From the NCBI GenBank assembly GCA_029940695.1, contig JAPYUP010000006.1, positions 1-51,372 of the forward strand: a DNA stretch of 51,372 bases. Direction: 5' to 3'. Within the stretch, counting starts at the first letter, position 1. Every line of letters starts with the position of its first letter. The notes below the pieces were generated by a model that was not told where the DNA came from, searched no databases, and was given only the letters and a program-made list of their open reading frames with translations. The position numbers and the translations under genes were made by a program. The stretch is from Candidatus Thalassarchaeaceae archaeon. GTDB lineage: Archaea; Thermoplasmatota; Poseidoniia; Poseidoniales; Thalassarchaeaceae. Positions 33,425-41,815 of this stretch are shown in pieces.

Positions 33425-34669
33425 TTAAGAAATCAGTTTCTTCTTTGCGAGAGAGATTTCTGGGTTGTCTGGATATGTCGAGCTGGCTGCCTCAACCATT
33501 CTCTCTACGGCTCTAGGCCTACCGATACTCATGAGAAGCTTGCCGATGGCGTAAAAGAGTACAGCGGCGATGTCTGGAGTTCTATTGCCAATATGGGGTC
33601 CAACTTCGTCAATCAGCACTGTTGCCTCGGCTATGTTCTGCTCCTTGGCTGCCCTCAATGCGGCGGAAAGTTGTGCCTTGACCTCTGCAAGGGGCCACTC
33701 CTCCTGTTGTTCCCATGGCCAGAACCTAGCTCCTTCTGGAGTGCTGGTCATCACAACGTCATTGGCAGCATCCCACGGCTGGACTGGTGCTGGAGGAAGG
33801 GCGGGGGTGGTGTCTTGGATCTCTTTGTGTTCGACCTGTTCGGGAACGGGATCTGCGTTCAGCCTCGGTATCGGCAGGCTCGTCGGCGCATGAGGAAGTT
33901 CGGATAGCGGATCTGAACGTGCGTTCGGTTCCTCTACGAGTTCGCCGTCTTCGACTTGTTCCTCCTCGGGGACTCCTTTTCTCAGTTCTAGGGGGGGCTC
34001 CTGATTCTCGTCTGAAATTGAAATGGGGCTAGCGAACGCTGCTTCGTACTCGTCGACCACCCCATCACCGTCGAAGTCAGCGGGGTCGGTCACAGGAGTT
34101 GTCCCGTCCGGGATTGACCATCCGTTGGTATCTGGCACCTCGCTGGCTGACACGACTTCCACATAATCCGGAGTCTCTGCGGTAGGTTGGACTAACTCGA
34201 TTGGCTTGTGTTCGGTCTCCTCGGCCTCCTCGAAATCCTCTGGACTCTCTGGGACCTCAAACTTCTTGACGAACTGAGGCGAGTCCTCGGACGAAAGCTC
34301 GTACTCCTCTTCCTCCATTGGTGAGGAGGGATTCAAAATAGACGCGAAATCAGGCTGCTTGTTGAGTATAACATGGTCATTGTCCTCGTACTGAGTCACA
34401 TCGACAGTAACATCGTCCATGGAAAAGGAAGGGGGGGTCCGCTCCTCTTCCTCGTTTTCTTGTTTCTCGATCTCGCTCACCAGCTCGTCGAGCAAGTCCG
34501 AAGACTCGTCATCACCGAGTCCCGATGTCTGCTTGAAAGAAGGCCTGTCGAGTTGGTAGTAACAGCGGATACACACAGTCGCACCCTCTTGGTTGCTGTG
34601 CTGGCAAGAAGGACAGTCAACGCCTTGAGATTGTTCCTTACGCCATGACTTGAATCTATCGAAGACCAT
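33425..34669 (-). CDS. Zinc-ribbon protein with long acidic disordered middle and helical C-terminus
   Basis: 414 residues. The N-terminus carries CPSC and CIRC (residues 19-36), a four-cysteine zinc ribbon. Residues 55-300 are low-complexity and strongly acidic with many Pro, and include DFDGDGVVDEYEA, a calcium-loop-like motif like those in the secreted proteins of this window. The C-terminal 100 residues are helical and TPR-like (AQLSAALRAAKEQNIAEATVLIDEV and VERMVEAASSTYPDNPE). There is no signal peptide or membrane segment, so it should be cytoplasmic. Function unknown; a hub for protein contacts is a guess. It is divergent from the helicase operon with 126 nt between. Confidence 0.75.
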   Translation of the reverse strand: MVFDRFKSWRKEQSQGVDCPSCQHSNQEGATVCIRCYYQLDRPSFKQTSGLGDDESSDLLDELVSEIEKQENEEEERTPPSFSMDDVTVDVTQYEDNDHVILNKQPDFASILNPSSPMEEEEYELSSEDSPQFVKKFEVPESPEDFEEAEETEHKPIELVQPTAETPDYVEVVSASEVPDTNGWSIPDGTTPVTDPADFDGDGVVDEYEAAFASPISISDENQEPPLELRKGVPEEEQVEDGELVEEPNARSDPLSELPHAPTSLPIPRLNADPVPEQVEHKEIQDTTPALPPAPVQPWDAANDVVMTSTPEGARFWPWEQQEEWPLAEVKAQLSAALRAAKEQNIAEATVLIDEVGPHIGNRTPDIAAVLFYAIGKLLMSIGRPRAVERMVEAASSTYPDNPEISLAKKKLIS

Positions 34670-34795
34670 ACCCCACTCCCCTCAGACATTGGTCTCGGTG
34701 AAACCACGCGTTTAACTCTCACCCGGAGAAGTTGTGGGCGACAGCGTGGGCTCGAGGCAGGCAAGCGTGATAGAGGCTACACAGGACGGGGTGTC

Positions 34796-36724
34796 GTGAG
34801 TGGTGCCAAGCAGGCCCTTCCCGCACGTTTCAGACGCAGTCAGGATCACCATGAGGCATACCTTCGACTAATTCGATGGGAATTGGATGACGAGTTAGCG
34901 ATGACCGAGGAAAGGTTACGTAACTGGTCCAATGGCAAACTACAGGCTAACGGCATCGCTCTGTTTGATCTGATTGCCAAACCCGACGGGTGGTTGTTCG
35001 GCCAGAGAGTGATTCGACTGCGCAACGGTGTAGGGGGAAGGTTCGGTACGCACCGCTTCAGGCAGGGCGATATTGTGATGTTGAGCCGCAACAACCCACT
35101 CACCGAGAAGTCGATTGAGGCGATAGTCAGTGGCCGTAGCAAGAGTGCAATTCGAATCGTTCTCCCTGAGGCCCCACAGGATCTCAGGAAGGGTAGATGG
35201 AGGATGGACAGAGGCGCCAACAGAATCTCGTTTGACAGGATGAGGGATGCTCTGAACTCAGTTTTTGAGGAAGATGGGAGCGCGCCTCTGAGGGAACTGC
35301 TCCTCGGCATGGTACATGACCCAGCGAGCACCGCTTCGCTCATCCCCGAGCTAGGTGGCGCCAAGCAAGTCAGGATTCCCATGCCAAGTGATTTGGATCA
35401 GGCCCAACGCGAGGCGGCTGATGCTGCGATGTCAAGCCGCCTGACCCTGATCCAGGGTCCGCCTGGAACAGGTAAGACACATACGGCGGTGAGGATCTTA
35501 GAGGCCTGGGCCAAGCAGGACATCGGCACCGTGCTAGCAGTCGCTGACTCGAACGTAGCCGTCGACAACCTGCTTGAAGGACTGTTATCTCGAGGTGTCA
35601 GAGCGGTAAGGCTAGGGCAGCCCGTCAAGGTTAGAGAAAATCTCAGGGAGCACACCATGGACGCAGAGATGGAGAGGCACCCGCTTAGGAAGGACCTGTT
35701 GGAGCACCTTGAGCTCAACGAGAAACTGGCTCGTAGAATCAAGGGTATGCGCGGGGGCAAGGATAAGGGTCTGGCTCATAGGGACCTGAGCAGAGGTTGG
35801 AAAGAGGTCCGCAGAATTGAGTCTCAGATACGAGACGCCATCCTCGACAAGGCACAGGTACTGTGCTGCACATGCATTGGCTCTGGGCACGATCTCCTCA
35901 CTGGGAGAAAGTTCCCAAGGGTGCTTGTTGATGAGGCGACTCAGGCTACCGAGCCGGCCACTCTGGTTCCGCTAGTGAGAGGTGCGCGGCAGGTTGTTCT
36001 GATAGGGGACCACAGACAACTTCCACCGACGGTCATCTCTAGGAGATCGGAAGAGGGGGGATTGAGTAGATCTCTGTTCGAACGCATGATTGAAATGGGA
36101 GTCGAGCCTCTGATGCTTACCACCCAATACAGGATGCATCCAGCGATTTCTGAGTTTCCGAACTCGCAGTTCTACGACAATCGCCTTGAGGACGGAATCA
36201 ACGAGTCAGACAGACCGGCCCCCCTAGGCCTCATTTGGCCTGATTGGGATGTCCCTATCGCCTTCCTCCCCGTAGAGGGAGGGGAGGTGCTGTCGCCAGA
36301 CGGGGCATCTAAGGAGAACCCGACAGAGGCGTCGTGGGTTGTTAGCATTCTGATGGGTCTGTTGGACGCAGGGGATCTAGATGAGGAGGAAATCGGAATA
36401 ATCACCCCATACGCAGGGCAAGTCAGGGCGATTCGCGACCACATGCCCGAGAATCTCCAAAGCGTCGAGGTGCGCACAGTCGACGGCTACCAAGGTAGAG
36501 AGAAAGGGGTCATTGTCTTCTCTTGCGTTCGTTCTAACAAGGACGGGAACGTTGGTTTCCTCTCTGATGCTAGGAGACTCAACGTAGCTCTGACAAGGGC
36601 AAAACGTGGGCTAATCGTAGTCGGTGACCCGGATACTCTGAGGTGCGATGGCAACTGGGAGGCTTGGCTGAATCACATCCGCAGTAGAAATCTTGAGGCA
36701 TGGCACTTGCTCGGGACAGCCTGA
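34796..36724 (+). CDS. Superfamily 1B helicase, Upf1/IGHMBP2-like
   Basis: 642 residues from GTG 34796, with GGGGTG just upstream. Walker A is GPPGTGKT (221-228); Walker B is LVDEATQATEPA; motif III reads VLIGDHRQLPP; motif IV QYRMHPAI; motif V VRTVDGYQGREKGVIVFSCV; and motif VI LNVALTRAKRGLIVVGD. An N-terminal beta-barrel-like region (residues 50-130) precedes, as in Upf1 relatives. A 5'-3' RNA or DNA helicase is expected from the family. It is first in a tight operon with an RDD protein, TsaC and Map, which hints at a translation-linked role (inference). Confidence 0.92.
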   Translation: MSGAKQALPARFRRSQDHHEAYLRLIRWELDDELAMTEERLRNWSNGKLQANGIALFDLIAKPDGWLFGQRVIRLRNGVGGRFGTHRFRQGDIVMLSRNNPLTEKSIEAIVSGRSKSAIRIVLPEAPQDLRKGRWRMDRGANRISFDRMRDALNSVFEEDGSAPLRELLLGMVHDPASTASLIPELGGAKQVRIPMPSDLDQAQREAADAAMSSRLTLIQGPPGTGKTHTAVRILEAWAKQDIGTVLAVADSNVAVDNLLEGLLSRGVRAVRLGQPVKVRENLREHTMDAEMERHPLRKDLLEHLELNEKLARRIKGMRGGKDKGLAHRDLSRGWKEVRRIESQIRDAILDKAQVLCCTCIGSGHDLLTGRKFPRVLVDEATQATEPATLVPLVRGARQVVLIGDHRQLPPTVISRRSEEGGLSRSLFERMIEMGVEPLMLTTQYRMHPAISEFPNSQFYDNRLEDGINESDRPAPLGLIWPDWDVPIAFLPVEGGEVLSPDGASKENPTEASWVVSILMGLLDAGDLDEEEIGIITPYAGQVRAIRDHMPENLQSVEVRTVDGYQGREKGVIVFSCVRSNKDGNVGFLSDARRLNVALTRAKRGLIVVGDPDTLRCDGNWEAWLNHIRSRNLEAWHLLGTA

Positions 36725-36733
36725 GGACTGAGA

Positions 36734-37306
36734 ATGGACGATCACGGCCCGCCCATATCCCTGCACGGAGGGACGACGCTGGCCAAGGCCATAGTCGCCG
36801 AGAGCAATGGTCACTGGTCGGTGCCAGAGGGAACCATCCTGGCCTCCAACATGAGGAGAGTCGCCTCCTTCGTCGTCGATGTAATCATAGTGACGACGAT
36901 ATTGATGATAGCCACTAGATCGATGATTCGAAACGCTTGGAACTTGACCCTCTGGACCACTCCTGAATTCCACTTCGCACTGGCATTCGCACTTGTGCTC
37001 CTAACTAGCCACTGGCTCTATTGGAGGGTGACTGGCGTGATATTCTCGAGGTCGTTAGGGCAGCGGATGTTCGGCCTAGCAGTGGTATGCGACGACGGAT
37101 CTGGTTTAACCAGCGAGATGTGGGATCGGCGTTCACTGAGAAAGCTGATCTATCTCTTGCCAATCGTGAACTTGTACTTCGGTGCTTATGAGATGGCTAG
37201 AATCTCACAGAGACATACGCATCAGTCTAACCTTGACTTGGAGATAGGGACTATAGTCGCTCATGCTGACTCTCTCCCTCCAGCGAGTCGTCGTCACATC
37301 AGGTAG
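36734..37306 (+). CDS. RDD-family membrane protein
   Basis: 190 residues. RRVASFVVDVIIV is the Arg-Asp-containing first helix that names the family. Further helices are FHFALAFALVLLTSHWLYW and LIYLLPIVNLYFGAYE, with the conserved SLGQRMFGLAVV between them. Function is generally unsettled (transport has been proposed for some members). It starts 9 nt after the helicase and ends 5 nt before tsaC. Confidence 0.85.
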   Translation: MDDHGPPISLHGGTTLAKAIVAESNGHWSVPEGTILASNMRRVASFVVDVIIVTTILMIATRSMIRNAWNLTLWTTPEFHFALAFALVLLTSHWLYWRVTGVIFSRSLGQRMFGLAVVCDDGSGLTSEMWDRRSLRKLIYLLPIVNLYFGAYEMARISQRHTHQSNLDLEIGTIVAHADSLPPASRRHIR

Positions 37307-37311
37307 ATGGA

Positions 37312-37917
37312 ATGTTGGAAGAGGCTGTGGAACTGGCTCTTTCTGGGCATTGCATCGTTTATCCAACCTCGACTCTGCCTGCCCTCGGGTGCATCCCAAA
37401 TCCGATTGCATTGGATGAGTTGTTCGCCATCAAGAGTCGTCCTTCCTATATGCCAGTCAGCCTTGGGGTGATGAACTTGGATCAGGCTAGGGAGCTCGTC
37501 GAGATACCTGAAGACGTACCGGAGATCCTAGCGGCCTTCCCTGAGGGGTCTCTGACCATCGTTCTTCGGTCCCACGAAACCATGGATTCCAGACTAGGGG
37601 GGAACAAAGTCGCAATCAGGGTGGTCTCTCACCCAACTGCCAAATCACTCCTAAGAGAGACTGGTCCCCTCACGGCTACTAGCGCGAATCCGAGTGGGGA
37701 TGTTCCCCTTTACGACTGCGACTCCGCTGCAAAAATTCTCTCTACCTTGGATATACCCGTTGGGAGTATCTCAGAAAAATGCGGTGGTGGCGCACCCAGT
37801 ACTTTGATAGCATGGCACACGGTCTGTGATGCACCTGAGTCGTTCAGCATCGAGGTAGTGAGAGAGGGTAAAGTTAGTTCTGAGGATGTTCTTGCATGGT
37901 GGAAGAAGAGGACCTGA
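37312..37917 (+). CDS. tsaC: Threonylcarbamoyl-AMP synthase, TsaC/YrdC type
   Basis: 201 residues, the short YrdC-only form without the Sua5 C-terminal domain common in archaea. It makes threonylcarbamoyl-AMP from Thr, bicarbonate and ATP for the t6A37 modification of ANN-decoding tRNAs. IVYPTSTLPALGC, FAIKSRPSYMPVSLGV, the VAIRVVSHP strand and TATSANPSGD match the family active site. ATG 37312 has AGGTAGATGGA ahead. The last 22 nt overlap map. Confidence 0.9.
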   Translation: MLEEAVELALSGHCIVYPTSTLPALGCIPNPIALDELFAIKSRPSYMPVSLGVMNLDQARELVEIPEDVPEILAAFPEGSLTIVLRSHETMDSRLGGNKVAIRVVSHPTAKSLLRETGPLTATSANPSGDVPLYDCDSAAKILSTLDIPVGSISEKCGGGAPSTLIAWHTVCDAPESFSIEVVREGKVSSEDVLAWWKKRT

Positions 37918-38909
37918 AGCAATGGCGGGATGCAGGGCACGTCGCTCGTAGGACCCTTGAGGGTATAAAGGGCGAAATCGTTGCCGGTAAGGCTTGGATC
38001 GACGTCATTGACTCTGCAGAGCGCTTCATCAGAAGACATGGTGGGCAACCGGCCTTCCCGGTCACCATCTCGGTCAACGACATGGCTGCTCACTACACGA
38101 CGAACACCGACCTCATCCCCCCAGAGGGAATGGAGGGTGAGATGGTCTTCGATAATGGGGACCTCGTCAAGCTCGACGTCGGTGTCCACATCAAAGGAGC
38201 GCTAGCCGATAACGCACTGACAGTCGAAGTAGGAAACGGAGGTCTTCACTCTGATCAGATCAAAGCGGCGGAGGAAGCTCGCGATGCAGCCATCGAGAAG
38301 ATGCATCCAGGAACTCCGTGGCATGAGATTGGCGCTGCTGCTCAACAAGTCGCCAGCGATGCTGGGTTCGAGCCAATCAGGAATCTATGTGGTCACAGGA
38401 TGGAACGTTGGAACCTGCATACTGGCCTATCTGTCCCAATGTATGCCTGTGGGTCGAACAACCCTGGATTCGGAGGGGGTCCCGAAGTCGGAGGTATCTA
38501 CGCGATTGAGCCATTCAACACTACTGGAGAGGAGGGGATGATTGAGAACGTCCCACCACTGGGGTCATCCAACATCCTGAGAGTTACGGGGAATGTGAAG
38601 ATTCGCAAGGCTCTGACAAAGGGCAAACTCAAGCCCCTGGGTGCAACGATGGCGAGGTACATCGAAGAACGTTACAATACCCTCCCATTCGCTGAGCGTT
38701 GGGCATACCCCCTACTCGCGAAGCCGTTCCCTGAAGAGGAAGATGCTACGTTGCGAAAGAAATGGGAAGCTCTGGTGAAGAAGTTGACATCCATCAGATT
38801 CCTCGAAGTCTATGCTGCTCTTCGCGACGTCGATGGAGGGATTGTCGGCCAGTTCGAACACACAGTATACGTCACTGAAGGGGGGCCAGAGGTCCTAACA
38901 GTAGAGTAA
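37896..38909 (+). CDS. map: Methionine aminopeptidase, type II
   Basis: 337 residues; the archaeal/eukaryotic class has an insert in the C-terminal half. It removes initiator methionine. Ligands are seen in order: the catalytic His in MAAHYTTNTD, Asp in KLDVGVHI, Asp in ALADNALTV, His in LCGHRMERWNLHTGLSVP, Glu in YAIEPFNT and Glu in QFEHTVYV. The start overlaps tsaC by 22 nt, so it is translationally coupled. It is the last gene of the operon, followed by a T-rich terminator-like stretch. Confidence 0.95.
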   Translation: MVEEEDLKQWRDAGHVARRTLEGIKGEIVAGKAWIDVIDSAERFIRRHGGQPAFPVTISVNDMAAHYTTNTDLIPPEGMEGEMVFDNGDLVKLDVGVHIKGALADNALTVEVGNGGLHSDQIKAAEEARDAAIEKMHPGTPWHEIGAAAQQVASDAGFEPIRNLCGHRMERWNLHTGLSVPMYACGSNNPGFGGGPEVGGIYAIEPFNTTGEEGMIENVPPLGSSNILRVTGNVKIRKALTKGKLKPLGATMARYIEERYNTLPFAERWAYPLLAKPFPEEEDATLRKKWEALVKKLTSIRFLEVYAALRDVDGGIVGQFEHTVYVTEGGPEVLTVE

Positions 38910-38929
38910 TTTGTCTTCAGTACATCGTT

Positions 38930-38955
38930 TTCGGAGTTTTTTTCCTTAGTTTTCA
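38930..38955 (+). terminator. Probable T-rich terminator after map
   Basis: A run of seven T (38937-38943) sits in a T-rich stretch with further T tracts on both sides, about 20-40 nt after the map stop. Archaeal terminators are typically such oligo-T signals. Confidence 0.55.
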
Positions 38956-39072
38956 CAACGATTAACTATCGCCGGCTCCCTGACTCACTCGTACAGGACG
39001 AAAGGTTCTCGCTGAGTGCATCCCATCCCCTCGCTATTGTCTCTCGCCCTGTACACCCTAACGGGCTAGCAG

Positions 39073-39999
39073 TCATGCTTTTTGCGAATTGTCCGAGTAT
39101 GGAACGGCCGAGCCGTATATCGTGACTGTGATTATGGCTACGAGTACCAAAAGAATACCGACTGTCTGGTTTGTGGAAGGAGACTCATCGAACAGGATAA
39201 CCCCCCAAATTATCGTAAGGACGGGCTGTAGGAGAATGGCGAACGAGGTGTGGGCTGCAGGAAGCCTTGGCAATGTGTAAGCAATCGCTGTCCAGCCGCC
39301 AACCTGGCACATCAGTGCGAGCAGAATCAACCAAGCATGGTCGGGCCAAGTCGGTTGGAGATGTATTGGGTCGATCGATATACTCTGTAGGGGAAGCAAG
39401 CCAAGGATGAGCAATCCAAGCGCGGCACCTGCTGTGGCATCGAATTGGACGTTAGTGGCGGGGGCGAGCTCCCTGTTAGAGTATCGAAACACGATGAGAA
39501 ACGTCGAATAGAAGAAGGCAGCTACTGTACCAAAAATCACGCCCTTGACAGGATTGGCTCCGAAGGGTTCGGAGTCTGATATCCCCGATATCAGGGCCAA
39601 GCCACCCAGAACCACAGGCAGGGAAAGGAGAATTGCCGGGTTTGGACGCTCTCCGAAGAGCCGCCATGAGGCGAGTGTCACAATAATGACCTGTGAGTTG
39701 CCTATCAAAGTGGCGATTCCGATACCGATGAATATCATCGAACTGTGGTATGAGAGCATGTCGGGAGCAAGGATGGCCCCCGCCCCGAAGGCGATCCATC
39801 TGGTGCGAATGGTGCGGGTATCTCTGCTGCGTGCGAGGTAGGCTAGAAGAGCAAGTGCGGGTAGAGCATAGAGCATTCTGAAAAAAGCGCCTGTCGACGG
39901 GTTCGTGTCCGAGTAGACATAGATTACCGGAGAGAATGAAATCGCAACAGCGCCCCCCAGAGCAACTAGCATAACCTGACGGTCTGTCACGACCGACAT
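39073..39999 (-). CDS. EamA/DMT-family transporter
   Basis: 308 residues with about ten hydrophobic helices arranged as two five-helix EamA halves, the usual size. Typical positions are AGAILAPDMLSYHSSMIFIG in the first half and SFAILLQPVLTIIWGVILFDE in the second, the latter being the conserved end-of-repeat motif. It exports or imports small metabolites such as amino acids or nucleotides; the substrate is not predictable. It lies 12 nt after the glutaredoxin on the same strand. Confidence 0.9.
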   Translation of the reverse strand: MSVVTDRQVMLVALGGAVAISFSPVIYVYSDTNPSTGAFFRMLYALPALALLAYLARSRDTRTIRTRWIAFGAGAILAPDMLSYHSSMIFIGIGIATLIGNSQVIIVTLASWRLFGERPNPAILLSLPVVLGGLALISGISDSEPFGANPVKGVIFGTVAAFFYSTFLIVFRYSNRELAPATNVQFDATAGAALGLLILGLLPLQSISIDPIHLQPTWPDHAWLILLALMCQVGGWTAIAYTLPRLPAAHTSFAILLQPVLTIIWGVILFDESPSTNQTVGILLVLVAIITVTIYGSAVPYSDNSQKA

Positions 40000-40011
40000 G
40001 CCAAGGCGCCC

Positions 40012-40341
40012 CTAACTGGAGTTCCCGTCAGCCAGCATTTGCTGCAATTCGCCGCTTTGAATCATTTCTACGGCTATATCTGATCCGCCAATCAACTCTC
40101 CGTGGACGAATACCTGTGGCATTGTAGGGAAGTCTGACCAAGTGCAAACTGAGGGAATGGCGTTTGGATCTGAAAGCACGTTGACGGTCACGAATGGTTC
40201 CTCGAGCTGTTGTAAGGCCATTGCAGCGCGGTTGCTGAAGCCGCACATTGGCTGCTGAGGAGTTCCCTTCATGAAGAGCACGAGCCGGTTGTCATCGACT
40301 ATCTCTTGCAATTCATCTGGCGTCCAGTTGAATTCAGTCAT
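40012..40341 (-). CDS. Monothiol glutaredoxin, CGFS type (Grx4/Grx5-like)
   Basis: 109 residues from ATG 40341, with GGAGTGA 4 nt upstream; the longer frame to 40380 lies inside bolA. VLFMKGTPQQPMCGFS holds the single-cysteine CGFS active site, followed by TMPQVFVHGELIGGSDI, the glutathione-binding loop. The family binds and delivers [2Fe-2S] clusters, usually with BolA. Here bolA is directly upstream, with 4 nt between, giving good contextual support. Confidence 0.95.
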   Translation of the reverse strand: MTEFNWTPDELQEIVDDNRLVLFMKGTPQQPMCGFSNRAAMALQQLEEPFVTVNVLSDPNAIPSVCTWSDFPTMPQVFVHGELIGGSDIAVEMIQSGELQQMLADGNSS

Positions 40342-40345
40342 AATT

Positions 40346-40669
40346 TCACTCCGTGTCCGGTCGGCGGATATGTACTCCAAAGAACTCTACCTCTTCACCG
40401 TGAGGGTCGAACGCCGTGTCCCCACTCTCTCCCGCCTGTTCGGGCGTCATGCACCTCAAGTCCAGCGCATGCACGACATTGCTTGCAATGTGTGGTTTGA
40501 AATGGTTGAGAATTGGTCTTTGACGCTGCAGCGGCCTGACTCCTTCGTAACTCGGTGAGATTACTCTGACGTGAAAGTGGTCTCCGCTTCCATGCAAGTC
40601 GGAGACTTCGACATCTGCGTCCGGTACCACCTTGAGAACCTCCGCGGACACCCACTCCTCCGTGACCAT
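40346..40669 (-). CDS. bolA: BolA-family protein
   Basis: 107 residues. The BolA class II KH-like fold is recognised by VEVSDLHGSGDHFHVRVIS, then YEGVRPLQRQRPILNHF, then VHALDLRCMTPEQA. The invariant C-terminal His of the family is present in VHALDL. A candidate second ligand for a shared cluster is His in GSGDHFHV. It partners monothiol CGFS glutaredoxin in [2Fe-2S] cluster transfer; the glutaredoxin follows at once. It lies 30 nt after rpe. Confidence 0.92.
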   Translation of the reverse strand: MVTEEWVSAEVLKVVPDADVEVSDLHGSGDHFHVRVISPSYEGVRPLQRQRPILNHFKPHIASNVVHALDLRCMTPEQAGESGDTAFDPHGEEVEFFGVHIRRPDTE

Positions 40670-40699
40670 GAGGCATGTCAGCGATGGAACGATTTGAAT

Positions 40700-41380
40700 C
40701 TACGTTTTAAGAGCGGTCCTAATCGCTTCTAAGTTCTCGGAGAAGGTTCCGCGGTCGTTAATGAGGCCCGAGCCCACCACAGAAATGTCGATGCCCCACT
40801 CGGCCACCATCGAGGCGTTGTGGTCCTTAATGCCGCCGTCAATCATCAACTTGGTCGCACGGCCGCCTACCGACATCTGAGAGTCGATGGCGGCGCGGAA
40901 GGCCCTCACCTTACCCTCAATCTCGGGCATGAACATCTGCCCGCCCTTCCCAGGGATAATCGACATGACCAATACGAGGTCCAAGTCGGGTAGCAGCGGC
41001 AGTACCTCCTCAATCGGTGTAGACGGGTTGAGCACGCATCCGGCCTGAACACCAGCATCGTGGAGATTGGTTATCAGGGTCGGGAAGTCATCCACAGCCT
41101 CGATGTGAGCGATTACCAGGTCCACGCCTGCATCGACGTATTGGTCCCAAGTTTCTTCGGCGTTGGTAATCATCAAGTGGCAGTCGATGAAGGCGTTAGT
41201 ACCCAGATGCTCCCTCGCGGAACGAATCAGTGCCGGTCCGAAGGTTATTGTTCGATTTACCACCCAGTTGCCGTCCATGACGTCCATGTGAAACCAATTT
41301 ATCCCAGAAGCGGACGCCTCCGCGAGGGTCTCCCCAAGTCTGCAGAAGTCGGCAGTTAGGATGCTCGGCGTAATCTCCAT
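40700..41380 (-). CDS. rpe: Ribulose-phosphate 3-epimerase
   Basis: 226 residues, the standard TIM-barrel size. It interconverts ribulose-5-phosphate and xylulose-5-phosphate. ITPSILTADFCRLGE, FHMDVMDGNWV, CHLMITNAEE, MSIIPGKGGQMFMPEIEGKV and LMIDGGI carry the substrate and metal-binding residues (two His and two Asp). In the usual SVNPGFGGQ motif position this enzyme has SIIPGKGGQ. ATG 41380 has AGAGGTG at suitable distance. It is probably the first gene of rpe-bolA-grx-eamA. Confidence 0.95.
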   Translation of the reverse strand: MEITPSILTADFCRLGETLAEASASGINWFHMDVMDGNWVVNRTITFGPALIRSAREHLGTNAFIDCHLMITNAEETWDQYVDAGVDLVIAHIEAVDDFPTLITNLHDAGVQAGCVLNPSTPIEEVLPLLPDLDLVLVMSIIPGKGGQMFMPEIEGKVRAFRAAIDSQMSVGGRATKLMIDGGIKDHNASMVAEWGIDISVVGSGLINDRGTFSENLEAIRTALKT

Positions 41381-41497
41381 CGATGCACCTCTGGCGTCGG
41401 GTGAGGGTTGCGGTTCTCAATCCCTCGGGCGGCTGTGGCCTCTCTGCACACACATATTGATAGGACTCGAACTCACCGTTTGGCCATTGGTGGGCAA

Positions 41498-41815
41498 ATG
41501 GGGCAAGTGGTGGAAGCAAGTGATTCAGACTTCGATGTAGTGACTAATAGTGACAAGTGGGTTCTCGTCGACTTCTGGGCCCCCTGGTGTGGACCCTGCA
41601 AGATGGTGACGCCCGTGCTTAAGCAGATTGCCGGTGAGAGGGAGATTACAATTGCCAAGGTAAACACGGACATCAACCCAGTTAGCTCAGGGAGGTTCGG
41701 GGTTCGTGGAATCCCTGCACTCCTTCTGTTCAGAGACGGTGAGATGATCGATCGAATGACTGGCGCCATGCCCAAGAATGGAATGGACGCCTGGCTTAAT
41801 CGCCATATGACCTAG
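41498..41815 (+). CDS. trxA: Thioredoxin
   Basis: 105 residues from ATG 41498, with GGTGGG just upstream; the longer frame from 41408 has no support. The active site is WCGPC in FWAPWCGPCKMV, and the cis-Pro is in VRGIPALLLFRDGE. A general protein disulfide reductase in the cytosol. A TATA-like CACATATTGA lies at 41451-41460. The TAG stop shares the palindrome CTAG with the convergent STAND gene. Confidence 0.95.
   Translation: MGQVVEASDSDFDVVTNSDKWVLVDFWAPWCGPCKMVTPVLKQIAGEREITIAKVNTDINPVSSGRFGVRGIPALLLFRDGEMIDRMTGAMPKNGMDAWLNRHMT

Noticed and set aside
38992-39055. GTACAGG/CCTGTAC inverted repeat between map and the transporter gene
   Set aside because: The loop is about 50 nt and the arms only 7 bp; too weak to call an RNA or terminator.
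40684-40700. GATTTGAATC resembling a tRNA T-loop
   Set aside because: No acceptor, D or anticodon stems can be drawn around it.
41408-41497. Longer N-terminus for thioredoxin
   Set aside because: The extra 30 residues do not match the family, and a ribosome-binding site lies directly before ATG 41498.
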